Below, in pieces: positions 18,254 to 26,858 of a stretch of DNA of 64,000 nucleotides. The stretch's first letter is position 1. The number at the start of each line of letters is the position of its first letter. Under the pieces are notes generated by a model that had not been told where the DNA came from, did not search any database, and worked only from the letters and a program-made list of their open reading frames with translations. The stretch comes from Bacteroidota bacterium. GTDB taxonomy: Bacteria > Bacteroidota > Bacteroidia > Chitinophagales > LD1. The stretch spans positions 1 to 64,000 of the forward strand of contig JADJZU010000023.1 in NCBI GenBank assembly GCA_016715625.1. Reading direction: 5' to 3'. A program made the position numbers and the translations under genes.

Positions 18254-18889
18254 ATGAAGTTTTTTTATCGCATTCTCATTTTTCTGCTCAGCCTTTCTGC
18301 GCTTTTTCTGGGCTATTATAAAGTATGGTTCCTGCGTCAGCCGGAGCGTAACATTCCCAATAACGAAGGCGTTTTTGTAAGTCCCTGTAACGGAAAAATT
18401 GTGGCTATCAAAAACTGGAACCAGGCCTCCCTCGTGGAAACCAAAGGTGACTTTGGTGCTATCAATGTATGGACGAGTGATGTAGACACGGCCGGCACCA
18501 TTATCTCCATTCAAATGGATGTAACGAATGTTCACTTTCAGCGTGCACCGGTGTCGTCTGTTTTAGTAACGGAGCAATATGTGCCCGGAAGTTTCAATAA
18601 TGCCGTGCAGATGAACAACGAATACGGCATCCGCTTTGAGAACGAAAACAATCAACTCCTTTTTGAAACCAGCGAGGGCAAAAAGTTTAAGTTGATTCAG
18701 ATTGCCGGTTTTGTGGCCCGCAGAATAGAAGACTATGTGCAGCCCGAACAACCCGTGAAACAAGGCGAAGTTATTGGGCTCATTAAATTGGGAAGTCAGA
18801 TTACCGTTATCCTTCCGCATGGAACACCTGTTACAGCCAAGGTGGGCGATGTGGTGATAGACGGTGAAACGCCTTTGGCGCAGTTTTAA
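18254..18889 (+). CDS. psd: Phosphatidylserine decarboxylase-type protein, short form
   Basis: A 211-residue protein with one N-terminal membrane segment (FFYRILIFLLSLSALFLGYY). It continues with the PSD core: SPCNGKIVAI, 'MDVTNVHFQRAP' (the family's N-V-H-x-x-R signature) and the self-cleavage region IKLGSQITVILP, where cleavage between Gly and Ser would create the pyruvoyl group. It makes phosphatidylethanolamine from phosphatidylserine. It is the short type seen in many bacteria. The residue after Gly-Ser is Gln instead of Thr, as in other short-form members. It overlaps the convergent flippase gene by four bases at the stops. Confidence 0.9.
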   Translation: MKFFYRILIFLLSLSALFLGYYKVWFLRQPERNIPNNEGVFVSPCNGKIVAIKNWNQASLVETKGDFGAINVWTSDVDTAGTIISIQMDVTNVHFQRAPVSSVLVTEQYVPGSFNNAVQMNNEYGIRFENENNQLLFETSEGKKFKLIQIAGFVARRIEDYVQPEQPVKQGEVIGLIKLGSQITVILPHGTPVTAKVGDVVIDGETPLAQF

Positions 18890-19944
18890 TCTTTATTGAC
18901 CCGCACCAGCCACTTGGGAAAAACAAGGGCCCCCACCAGCAAATAAAAATAGTAGGAGTACATACGCCACAGAATGGCCACCGTGGCAGCCAGCCCCGAA
19001 GGAATAAATGCACAGTTCATGGCCACGAATGAAAACTCGGCCAGTCCCGCTGCCCCCGGAGTGCTGGGGATGACTATAAACACCCACAACACATATTGCC
19101 GCGCCAGTACCTCCAGATGATTCAGATTTACTTCTGAAAAAGTAAACAGCAATGCATTCGCCAGCAGATAACGACTCACCCAAGCTACCAGCGTAGCGCT
19201 CAGCAAGCCGGCAAAAAACGAGGCCGGCATTTTCTTAAATTCATTTGCAGTTACTTCAATTTCTTCCCCCAAATGCTTTAAGGCATGGCTCCATCTCTGG
19301 AGCCAGGTCCATTGCCCTATTCGGCAAAACAGTTCTTTAGCTTGACGGGGAAAAACAAAAAGGGAGAGCGCAAAGAAAGCCGCACTGCCCGCATAAAGTC
19401 CCCAGCCAACCACACTTTTATCGGCCAGGCTGCTAATGCCCTGTAGGATGGCATTGCCGGCCACATCGGGGCAATCGACCGGGACCATAAACATGCGGCT
19501 GCCCAGCAGCAGATACATGGCCGCAAACACCAACACAAACGACAAATTATCCAGAAAGGTGGTGAGCATGATGGTCGCTGTGCTGCGGCCATAGCTGATA
19601 TGCTCTTTCTTGAGGATAAACAAGGCCAGCGCAATGCCCCCCACTGCTCCGGGGGTAATGGCAGAGCCAAACTCCCACAGCATGATTACCTCAAAGCTTT
19701 TGTACCACGAAAGCTGATGACCGGTAATGGCTTTTATCCGCCACATATACGCCAGGTCGCGGATGACCACCGTAAGGGCCGCCAGTGCCAGCCCCGCCAC
19801 CAGATGCGAACTAAAAGGAATAGCCGCCAAAGCTGCGGGATTGAAACCCGACCACAGCAAATAGGCCGAAATACCGAAGCCCACAGCTACCGGCAACATT
19901 ATTTTCTTGAACCCGAAAGACGATTGGATATCTGAGCTGCTCAT
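18886..19944 (-). CDS. Lysylphosphatidylglycerol synthase-like flippase (UPF0104)
   Basis: A 352-residue polytopic membrane protein with about eight hydrophobic segments. It matches the transmembrane (flippase) half of MprF-type proteins, without the aminoacyl-transferase half. Recognisable stretches are WEFGSAITPGAVGGIALALF and VFIVIPSTPGAAGLAEFSFV, the paired 'TPG-G' re-entrant motifs of this family. The start MSSSDIQSSFGFKK at 19944 is preferred over the longer frame from 20031, which would add a non-hydrophobic lead. Likely role: lipid translocation across the inner membrane; the lipid is unknown. It lies about 40 bases downstream of the arginase gene, so the two may be co-transcribed. 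Confidence 0.85.
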   Translation of the reverse strand: MSSSDIQSSFGFKKIMLPVAVGFGISAYLLWSGFNPAALAAIPFSSHLVAGLALAALTVVIRDLAYMWRIKAITGHQLSWYKSFEVIMLWEFGSAITPGAVGGIALALFILKKEHISYGRSTATIMLTTFLDNLSFVLVFAAMYLLLGSRMFMVPVDCPDVAGNAILQGISSLADKSVVGWGLYAGSAAFFALSLFVFPRQAKELFCRIGQWTWLQRWSHALKHLGEEIEVTANEFKKMPASFFAGLLSATLVAWVSRYLLANALLFTFSEVNLNHLEVLARQYVLWVFIVIPSTPGAAGLAEFSFVAMNCAFIPSGLAATVAILWRMYSYYFYLLVGALVFPKWLVRVNKD

Positions 19945-19987
19945 GAGTAAGCTTAAGCACGCACCGGGCAGGGCGGTGAATGAATCC

Positions 19988-20944
19988 TTATATAATTTCG
20001 ACCTGCCGTACCACCTTCTGCAAAATTTCAAACACTGTTTCGGCCATTACGTTTTCGCTGTCCAGCGTGGGGTTCACCTCCGTAAACTCCAGACAGCAGA
20101 CCCGCTCATTCTGCACCAGCTCCAGTATAATGTCGGCCGCTTCGCGCTCGTTGATGCCGCCCTTTACCGGGGTACCGGTGCCACGCGACACCGTAGGGTC
20201 CAGTGCATCGGCATCAAAGGAAATGTAAATCTTATCGCACTGCGAAAGGTGCTTCAAGGCCTCGCGGCATATTTTAGTAACCCCGATTTTTTTGATTTCG
20301 GAGGTTGTAAAGTTTTTGACCTTATTCTGCTTGATGAGGTAGTTTTCCTGCTCTTCAAAATCGCGCAGGGTCATAAAAAGTAAGTCGCGGTATTCCAGCT
20401 TGGGCGAAATGTCGCCTACATTTTTCAGCTTCTCCCACAGCTCAATGGTTTCGTAATCGAGGTCGTTCACCTTGTTTTCAATGTTATCCTCGCCCAGAGC
20501 ACAGGCCAGCGGCATGCCATGCAGGTTGCCCGATGGGGTGGTGTAGGGGGTGTGCAGGTCGGCATGGGCATCTATCCAGATAATGCCGAGGCGGCTGTCG
20601 GGGTAGGCCATTTTAATGCCGGCAATGGTGCCGCCTGCATTCGAGTGGTCGCCTGATAGCACAATGGGAAACTTGCCGTCTTTCAGGCTATCGCGGGTGG
20701 CGGCTCCAATGCGCTCATACATTTTTAAAACACTGCGAATCCGCTTGGCATAGCGGCTTTCGATGAGCCCGAAGAGGGCGGCATTATCGTCCGGAATGTT
20801 GATGCTCCGGTGCGATTTAAAGAAACTGCTGCGGAAGTCGAGGGCGGCAATCTTAATGGCATCTATGCCCAGGCTGGCACCGCGGGTGCCGGCTCCCACT
20901 TCGCTTTTTACTTCTATCAGCCTGATTTGTTTAGACTTTTTCAT
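19988..20944 (-). CDS. rocF: Arginase/agmatinase family ureohydrolase
   Basis: A 318-residue binuclear manganese hydrolase. Metal ligands are all visible: His100 (SGDHSNAGG), Asp125-His127-Asp129 (IDAHADLHT), and Asp244 and Asp246 (SFDADALDP). The loop VSRGTGTPVKGG also fits arginase/formimidoylglutamase. Arginase (arginine to ornithine plus urea) is the leading call; agmatinase or formimidoylglutamase cannot be excluded from motifs alone. It is the first gene of a possible two-gene unit with the flippase gene. It diverges from glpK across about 220 bases. Confidence 0.87.
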   Translation of the reverse strand: MKKSKQIRLIEVKSEVGAGTRGASLGIDAIKIAALDFRSSFFKSHRSINIPDDNAALFGLIESRYAKRIRSVLKMYERIGAATRDSLKDGKFPIVLSGDHSNAGGTIAGIKMAYPDSRLGIIWIDAHADLHTPYTTPSGNLHGMPLACALGEDNIENKVNDLDYETIELWEKLKNVGDISPKLEYRDLLFMTLRDFEEQENYLIKQNKVKNFTTSEIKKIGVTKICREALKHLSQCDKIYISFDADALDPTVSRGTGTPVKGGINEREAADIILELVQNERVCCLEFTEVNPTLDSENVMAETVFEILQKVVRQVEII

Positions 20945-21166
20945 ACACTCATGGTTTCTGAACGCCAGCTGCCAACACTCATCAGAGAGGGGGTATGGGC
21001 TACCAAGCGTCTGCTATACTAAGGTAAATTACCGAAAGCGCAAGTGACCCAAGGGGGCACTCCGCCCGGCAGGCCCTGCTTTATTTTGGCAAGTTTTCTT
21101 GCATAGCCCGAGTCTTTTATATATTAGATTCCGATATTTCGTTTTTCCGTTAATCCATCCTAAGTT

Positions 21167-22669
21167 ATGGCAGATAACAGAAAGTACATCCTGGCACTTG
21201 ACCAGGGCACCACCAGCTCAAGAACCATTGTGTTTGACGACCAGGGGAGCATAGTGGCAGTAGCGCAAAAAGAGTTTTCACAGATTTTTCCTAAACCGGG
21301 CTGGGTAGAGCACGACCCCGATGAGATCTGGAACAGCCAGTTGTATACCGTGCGCGAAGCATTGCGCAAGGCCAACATAGAGCCCCAGCAAATTGCGGGT
21401 ATAGGTATTACCAACCAGCGCGAAACCACCGTAGTGTGGGATAAACGCACCGGTGTGCCCGTGCACAACGCCATTGTGTGGCAAGACAGGCGCACAGCCG
21501 ATATCTGTAACAGCCTCAAGAAAAAGAAAGACTTTGAGAAGTATGTAAAAGACAATACCGGCCTGGTGGTAGATGCGTATTTCAGCGGCCCCAAAGTGCA
21601 GTGGATTCTCGATAACGTAAAAGGTGCGCGCAAAAAAGCCGAGGTAGGCGAGTTGCTGTTTGGCACCATTGATACCTGGCTTATCTGGAAACTTACTGAT
21701 GGCAGCCTGCACATTACCGACTACAGCAATGCCTCGCGCACCATGCTGTTTAATATCAAAACACTGAAGTGGGACCAAAAGCTGCTCGATGCCATGAACA
21801 TTCCGGCACTCATGCTGCCACATGCCACGGATAGCAGCCGTATTTACGGCTTCACTCATCGTGGCTTGTTTGATGTTGAAATTCCTATTGCGGGCATAGC
21901 GGGCGACCAGCAGGCGGCTCTCTTCGGGCAAACCTGCTTTAACCCCGGCATGGCCAAAAACACGTACGGCACCGGCTGCTTTATGCTGATGAACACCGGC
22001 AACAAAATGGTGAAAAGCAAACATGGATTATTGACCACCATTGCCTGGGGCATGGGCGGCAAGGTGGAGTATGCCCTGGAGGGAAGTATCTTTATTGGCG
22101 GTGCAGCGGTGCAGTGGCTGCGCGATGGCCTGAAGTTGATTGATGACTCGGCAGACTCCGAAAGACTGGCCAATTCGGTAGAAAGCAGTGATGGCGTCTA
22201 TGTGGTGCCTGCCTTTGCCGGTTTGGGTGCTCCTTACTGGGATATGGATGCCCGTGGTACCGTGTTTGGTCTTACGCGAGGTACTACTAAAGCACATCTC
22301 ACGCGCGCCACACTGGAAAGTATTGCTTACCAAACCAAAGACGTGCTTACTGCCATGGAGCAGGACAGCGGAATTAAACTGAAAGCCCTGCGGGTGGATG
22401 GAGGTGCTTCGAATAATAATTTCCTGATGCAGTTTCAGAGCGATATGCTGGGTGTGCCTGTGGAAAGACCCAGGATAACCGAAACCACGGCGTTGGGAGC
22501 CGCCTATCTGGCGGGCATAGCAGTAGGCTTCTATAAAAAACCAAACGTTACCAAGCAGTGGAAATTAGACATGCAGTTTAAGCCCCAAATGCCGGCTGCT
22601 GCCCGTACTAAAATGTATGATGGCTGGAAAAAAGCAGTTCGGTTAACGATGGGTTGGAGTCAATCATAG
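21167..22669 (+). CDS. glpK: Glycerol kinase
   Basis: A 500-residue FGGY-family kinase that phosphorylates glycerol to sn-glycerol-3-phosphate in the cytoplasm. It has the nucleotide loop ALDQGTTSSRTIVFD, the substrate motif VEHDPDEIW, GIGITNQRETTVVWD, and the FGGY region GIAGDQQAALFGQTC. Length is typical. No glpF or glpD is adjacent; the next gene, a WYL regulator, is convergent. The phosphatidylserine decarboxylase nearby is a functional echo (lipid synthesis), but the two are not in one operon. Confidence 0.97.
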   Translation: MADNRKYILALDQGTTSSRTIVFDDQGSIVAVAQKEFSQIFPKPGWVEHDPDEIWNSQLYTVREALRKANIEPQQIAGIGITNQRETTVVWDKRTGVPVHNAIVWQDRRTADICNSLKKKKDFEKYVKDNTGLVVDAYFSGPKVQWILDNVKGARKKAEVGELLFGTIDTWLIWKLTDGSLHITDYSNASRTMLFNIKTLKWDQKLLDAMNIPALMLPHATDSSRIYGFTHRGLFDVEIPIAGIAGDQQAALFGQTCFNPGMAKNTYGTGCFMLMNTGNKMVKSKHGLLTTIAWGMGGKVEYALEGSIFIGGAAVQWLRDGLKLIDDSADSERLANSVESSDGVYVVPAFAGLGAPYWDMDARGTVFGLTRGTTKAHLTRATLESIAYQTKDVLTAMEQDSGIKLKALRVDGGASNNNFLMQFQSDMLGVPVERPRITETTALGAAYLAGIAVGFYKKPNVTKQWKLDMQFKPQMPAAARTKMYDGWKKAVRLTMGWSQS

Positions 22670-22686
22670 AACCAAAGCAATGAGGG

Positions 22687-23685
22687 TTATTTATATAACC
22701 GAATCACCTCTCTGGCGTTTTGTGCAATTTCATCAGCCAGCCATTTTGGTTTCAGCACTTTCATGGTAGAGCCGTAGCTGAGCAGCTGCATTTTCAATTC
22801 GTGGTTAACTACTAATTCCAGGCTTATTTGTAATTCTTTAGATGTGTCTTTCAGCGTTTTCTGCGAATGGTGAATGGGTACGGTCTTTACATACTTGCCT
22901 TGCAGCGGTAGAAAACTCAATACAATTTTTTCTGCCTTACCATTACCGAGGGTGACGCCTACCACATTCGTAAAAAAATTCTTTTTGTCGATGGTGGTTT
23001 CATCAAAGGTTTCGTCTGTGAGTTGCATATCCTGTATGCGGTCGAGGGCAAAGGTGAGTATCTTTTTGTCGGCCTTGTTGATTCTGCGGCCTATCACATA
23101 CCAGAAGTTTTTGGACTCGCGGATGAGGTAGGGCTCCAGCAGGTTCTGCGACACCTCGCGGCTGCCGTGTTTTTGATAGGTAAATTTTAAGACCCGCCTT
23201 TCGGCAATGGCTTTGAGCACCGGCTCCACATACTCCAGGCCCTTGATGCGGTAGGGTTTATCGAGCTGTATGTAGTCGGCTTCGCCCCGGGCTTCTTTAT
23301 TTATCTTAACTGTGGAAGCAATTTTCATGATGGCTTCTTCAAACTCTTTGATGGCGGGCATGTGCTTAAACTGGTCGAGAATGCTGATGGCAAAATCGAG
23401 GCCGTGGAGTTCATCGGCTGTTACGGGCAGGTTGCTGATGGAGTAGCCCTCTACGGTGTAGCGATAGCGGCCATTGGCACGGCTGTATTCAATAGGGGCA
23501 TTAAAATTAAGGGCCTGATTGTAGCGCATCTCCTGTAGGTCGAACTGCAGGCTGCGCCTGGATACGGGCTTGCCCAGGTGCTCGCGCACATAAGCGGCCA
23601 GCTCCTCAAAGGTGGGGTTGGGCAGCTTGCGCAGGCGCGCATCTATTAATCGGTATCGGGAATAGGCTTCGCGGTTGAGGGCCAT
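22687..23685 (-). CDS. WYL-domain transcriptional regulator
   Basis: A 332-residue regulator. The N-terminus is a winged helix-turn-helix (FEELAAYVREHLGKPVSRRS, residues of about 24-55). The WYL domain from about residue 150 contains RVLKFTYQKHG and LEPYLIRESKNFWYVIGRR, and a WCX-like C-terminal part (KIVLSFLPLQGKYVKTVPIH) follows. WYL proteins respond to small ligands or nucleic acids and often control DNA-damage or phage-defence genes. No defence genes are seen here, so its targets are unknown. It is convergent with glpK and probably monocistronic; the dioxygenase gene upstream ends 66 bases before it. Confidence 0.88.
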   Translation of the reverse strand: MALNREAYSRYRLIDARLRKLPNPTFEELAAYVREHLGKPVSRRSLQFDLQEMRYNQALNFNAPIEYSRANGRYRYTVEGYSISNLPVTADELHGLDFAISILDQFKHMPAIKEFEEAIMKIASTVKINKEARGEADYIQLDKPYRIKGLEYVEPVLKAIAERRVLKFTYQKHGSREVSQNLLEPYLIRESKNFWYVIGRRINKADKKILTFALDRIQDMQLTDETFDETTIDKKNFFTNVVGVTLGNGKAEKIVLSFLPLQGKYVKTVPIHHSQKTLKDTSKELQISLELVVNHELKMQLLSYGSTMKVLKPKWLADEIAQNAREVIRLYK

Positions 23686-23750
23686 AGTGCATCGGGTTTA
23701 ATCCAAAGGCAAAGAAGAAAAATAGCAGCAAAGGAAGCGGCTCTCTTTTA

Positions 23751-24794
23751 TCAGGCACTCCAGCACACCAGTATTTCGCGGGCGCCTTCGTAAGGCAGGC
23801 GACCGTGTGCCACGCTGAAATTATCGATGGCGATTACATCGTTTTTCTTCCAGGGGAAGATGACCATGTTTTTCCAGATTACTTCCTGCACATGCTGCAC
23901 ATAGCTGTTGGGTATTTCGGTGCCATCGCCAAAGAGCACATTCATGCTTTGGTCGATGGGGGCTTTGGTGGCCTGCTTTACCTTGACCATGGCGTTTATC
24001 AGGTGTTTCCACAAAAATGTTTTGCCGCGCTGCTGCCGCTGATGAATAAAATCGTATTCCACTTTGGCGGCATAGGGATTAAACACCTGCAGATGGTTAA
24101 ACCAGGCGGGCTCGCCCGTTACCGGATTTTTTCTGGAGGCGGAGGTGCGGTGCGTAAGGCGCAGGTTGCCATTGGGCATCCATTGAAAGTCTATGTGCTG
24201 CTGGCGGCACTGGCGCTCCACCTCGGCCCGCTCGGTGGTGTTGAATATTTCGTTCCACTTTTTGAGTTCAAAGAGATTGAACTTCGATGCATTCTCCAGG
24301 CTGGAATAGTTGCGCACGGTGAGCACGCCTTTATTATCAAACTCCTGACGAATGTCCGGATGCAGTTCGGCATATACCTTGCGGAAATCGCAGAGGGGGG
24401 TTTCGCCCCCGTAGGCCGGTTCAATGTGGCAATAAAAAAACAGCGAGATGGGCGGCTGCTCCACATAGCTCATTTCGCAGTGCTGGGGGATGGGGTAGTA
24501 GCCGGGCAGTTCGCTGGCCGTGAAAATGTAGTTGGTGTTTTTTACAATGTTGCGGGGCGAGGTGCCGTAGTAATCGTTTTTTAACCGCGGGTCTACCTGC
24601 AGGGCCACGTCTTCAAAATCTTTGGGCGTGTCTAAATCAAAGCCGCGGAAGAGCACCGCTCCGTATTTAAAAAAGGCTTCATCAAAAGCTTTTCGGTTGT
24701 CTTTGATGTATTGCAGCAAAGAGGCTTTGCGGCTATCGGCATCGGGTTGTATCACGAGCGGAAATGCAGCAGATGGGAAGAATGACTGTTTCAT
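23751..24794 (-). CDS. TauD/TfdA-family Fe(II)/2-oxoglutarate dioxygenase
   Basis: A 347-residue member of the TauD/SyrB2-like superfamily. The iron triad is His105-x-Glu107 (QHCEMSYV; Glu in place of the more usual Asp) and His330 (SVAHGRLPYEG). Arg339 is positioned to bind the 2-oxoglutarate carboxylate. Because Glu107 can ligate iron, a hydroxylase is expected rather than a halogenase, which would have Ala or Gly there. Members often modify amino acids on carrier proteins or small acids; no NRPS gene is nearby. It lies upstream of and in the same direction as the WYL gene. Confidence 0.85.
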   Translation of the reverse strand: MKQSFFPSAAFPLVIQPDADSRKASLLQYIKDNRKAFDEAFFKYGAVLFRGFDLDTPKDFEDVALQVDPRLKNDYYGTSPRNIVKNTNYIFTASELPGYYPIPQHCEMSYVEQPPISLFFYCHIEPAYGGETPLCDFRKVYAELHPDIRQEFDNKGVLTVRNYSSLENASKFNLFELKKWNEIFNTTERAEVERQCRQQHIDFQWMPNGNLRLTHRTSASRKNPVTGEPAWFNHLQVFNPYAAKVEYDFIHQRQQRGKTFLWKHLINAMVKVKQATKAPIDQSMNVLFGDGTEIPNSYVQHVQEVIWKNMVIFPWKKNDVIAIDNFSVAHGRLPYEGAREILVCWSA

Positions 24795-25050
24795 GTACTA
24801 AAACTAATAAGCTGCGCGGAATCTTTTAGCATTTGTGCAAGGGGGAATGCCATGGGCAATTGAAAAGACAATGGAGAATGATAGGATTAAGAATGGGAGA
24901 GATGGAACGCTGATTGGCTGTTGCCTTCGGCTGAAGCCGCCAGGCTCATTATCAAATTATCACATCATCAAATCACCAAATTGCCCTTTGCGCTGTCCTG
25001 CTGAGCAGAGGCTCGGCTTTGGGAGGCCCCAGCGGGGCGATGAACCGGTA

Positions 25051-26117
25051 TCATCCTTTCTTTCTCGTTTGTTTTCCATAGTCAATACTTTTCAACTCGA
25101 CAAGATTATAGAGTGCAAAGGACACCAGAAAAATGGTGGTGTAAGCACACACCACGCTTACCAGGTTATTGAAAGGGGCAGAATGAGTGCCCGGGCTAAA
25201 TAAATTCAACAAGTCGAACAAAAACGGTTGATGGATTAAGTATACACTATAACTGATTAGTCCAACAGAGGACAGATATTTAAAGATGGTTCTGCTGATG
25301 GCGAACTGGTCTATAAAACGGTTGTATAAAATCACCATGAGTGCCACACAGGATAGCGTAGCCGGAATAACTATAAAACGATGGCTAACGTGATGCAATT
25401 TAAAAGCAAAGAACAGCCCATAGAACAACAAAAACCATAGAATCGGCCTGTTGAACACTGTTTTGTTTTGAAAATAACGGTCGGCCAAAAATGCTCCTGC
25501 TGCCCAGGTGAACCAGAATTTTAAAACAAAAGTGCTAGGCATAGGAATGAATGTTGTAGCCATAGGCCAGGATACAAAATACAAGGGTAGAAAAGAAGTT
25601 TGCCGCCCCGCTGTTTTGTAAAAAAGATAGGCGGGTAACAAATACAGCTGCACTTCCAAAGCGATACTCCAAAAGCTGGGGTTGAGTGAAAAAAAAGTGT
25701 GGTCGCTCAGGTTATGAACTAAAAATACATGGGAAAAAAAATGAATGAGACCTGATTTTGACAGATCGATTCTGCTGATGTAAAAAAACAATAAAACCAA
25801 AAGGTAAGGCGGGTAAATCCGCCAAAATCGCTTACTGAAAAATGCACCCCATTTAAACTCACCGGAGGTTTGCAGGTAGATGAAGTGAATTAAAAACCGC
25901 TGATGACTAAAAACAACTCCACCCCCATCCATCCTTGTCCGATGGGATTGAAATTAAGGAGAGCCGTTCTTACATCGGATAAAACCAGGAATCCTCCCTC
26001 AGCGTATGTTTTAGCCTCGTACCCCGGAGAGAGACACATTAAAGTATGGTAAGTCAACACCAATAAGATGGCAATGCCCCTGATGGCATCTACCCGATGA
26101 AGATATTGTTTGGTCAT
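25051..26117 (-). pseudogene. Acyltransferase 3 family membrane protein, single frameshift
   Basis: Two overlapping frames make up one acyltransferase of about 355 residues. The first (26117 to 25890) starts MTKQYLHRVDAIRGIAILLV with the family motif and ends GVELFLVISGF. The second resumes with LIHFIYLQTSGEFKWGAFFS, then KRFWRIYPPYLL and eight or nine membrane segments. The break is in an A5 run (25892-25896; T5 on the coding strand), where six T would restore the frame. Acyltransferase 3 proteins O-acetylate surface polysaccharides or lipids. Sequencing error in a homopolymer is more likely than true loss, because both halves look well conserved. Confidence 0.8.
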
Positions 26118-26502
26118 TTATTGAATTTGTGCAACGTATGCTCACCACAGTGCGCAGCTTAAACCGGCCGATTTTAACAACTATGATGTGGCAATTGAAC
26201 AAAAGTAATCTAAAGCTCATAGGATTAAACCGGTGCCACCCTTATTCTGCTAATATCGGGTGCGGTTAACCGGCTTTGATAAAACACGCAAAAGGGGGCA
26301 TCAGCAGTAACCGGCTAAACCCGAAAGCGGGGGCAGGATAAGCGGAAGATTATCGGTTTAATGGGGGGCTAAAGCCGCCTGCGCTGAATAATGTGGGTGA
26401 TTGAACCAATACACTTTTCTGGTATTATTTGACTACTTAACCCGTAAATGCCAAAACCTACCTTTTTGCCTCAAAATGTCTGTTTTTTGCTTAAAAATGG
26501 GC
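26118..26502. other. Gene-free stretch with scattered AACCGGC motifs
   Basis: Several short AACCGG(C/T) motifs recur (near 26162, 26228, 26268 and 26310) among GC-rich tracts such as AAAGGGGGC and CGGGGGC. No coding sequence or clear hairpin terminator is supported. It leads into the 21-bp module array. Confidence 0.4.
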
Positions 26503-26721
26503 AATATACATGGTTTAAGAAGACCTCGCCAATGTAGAACAAGACCTCGCCAATGTAGAATAAGACCTCGCCAATGTTGGACAAAAAATATACATAGCAG
26601 AAGCAGACCTCGCCATAGTTGAATAAAAAATATACATAACGGAAGCAGACCTCGCCAATGTTGGATAATAAATATACATAACAGAATATAACCTCGCCAA
26701 TGCATGATAAATGATATACAT
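26503..26721. repeat. Array of 21-bp modules (A-A-A-B-A-B-A-B-A-B pattern)
   Basis: Module A (consensus GACCTCGCCAATGTTGGATAA, first 20 bases shown as GACCTCGCCAATGTTGGATA) starts at 26522, 26543, 26564, 26606, 26648 and 26690. Intervals are exactly 21, 21, 42, 42 and 42. Module B (AATATACATAACAGAAGC) starts at 26503, 26587, 26629, 26671 and 26713, always 19 bases before the following A copy. Every distance is a multiple of 21 bp, about two DNA helical turns. Some A copies contain CCAATGTTGG, an inverted repeat. Frames on both strands stay open only because 21 is divisible by three. Confidence 0.85.
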
Positions 26722-26761
26722 CGCTGGAAAAAAATTCGGACTACGGATAGCTCATTTTAAC

Positions 26762-26793
26762 TTGCGGATATGCTTTATTGTGTTATATCTTTG
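26762..26793 (+). promoter_or_regulatory. Bacteroidota-type promoter of the 26859 gene
   Basis: TTG at 26762-26764 and TATCTTTG at 26786-26793 are separated by 21 bases, matching the sigma-ABfr -33/-7 consensus (TTG ... TAnnTTTG). Transcription would start near 26800, leaving a leader of about 59 bases. It lies 40 bases after the last repeat module. Confidence 0.65.
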
Positions 26794-26858
26794 CTGTGTA
26801 GCCTGATGGCTTTGTATGGTGGTGGCATGTCTATTATTTAATAGATAATGTATTTGCT

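Noticed and set aside
21278..22024. 248-residue minus-strand frame
   Set aside because: Lies wholly inside glpK and has the composition of an antisense shadow.
22684..22700. Hairpin GGTTAT-TTAT-ATAACC near the glpK stop
   Set aside because: Overlaps the last codons of the WYL gene, is AT-rich and has no T run; not a convincing terminator.
22687..23685. WYL regulator as part of a phage-defence island
   Set aside because: WYL genes often mark defence loci, but its neighbours are glpK and a dioxygenase; no restriction, toxin or abortive-infection gene is present.
23805..24584. 259-residue plus-strand frame
   Set aside because: Antisense to the TauD-like dioxygenase gene, which has clear motifs.
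26433..26721. Minus-strand frames of 90 and 68 residues across the repeat array, with HWRGLL..LCIFF repeats
   Set aside because: Every frame remains open because the unit is 21 bp; there is no promoter, and the peptides are just the repeat translated. I treat them as non-coding, though a repeat peptide cannot be fully excluded.
26522..26721. CRISPR-like array
   Set aside because: No constant repeat with unique spacers: both the A and B parts are repeats, and no cas gene is near.
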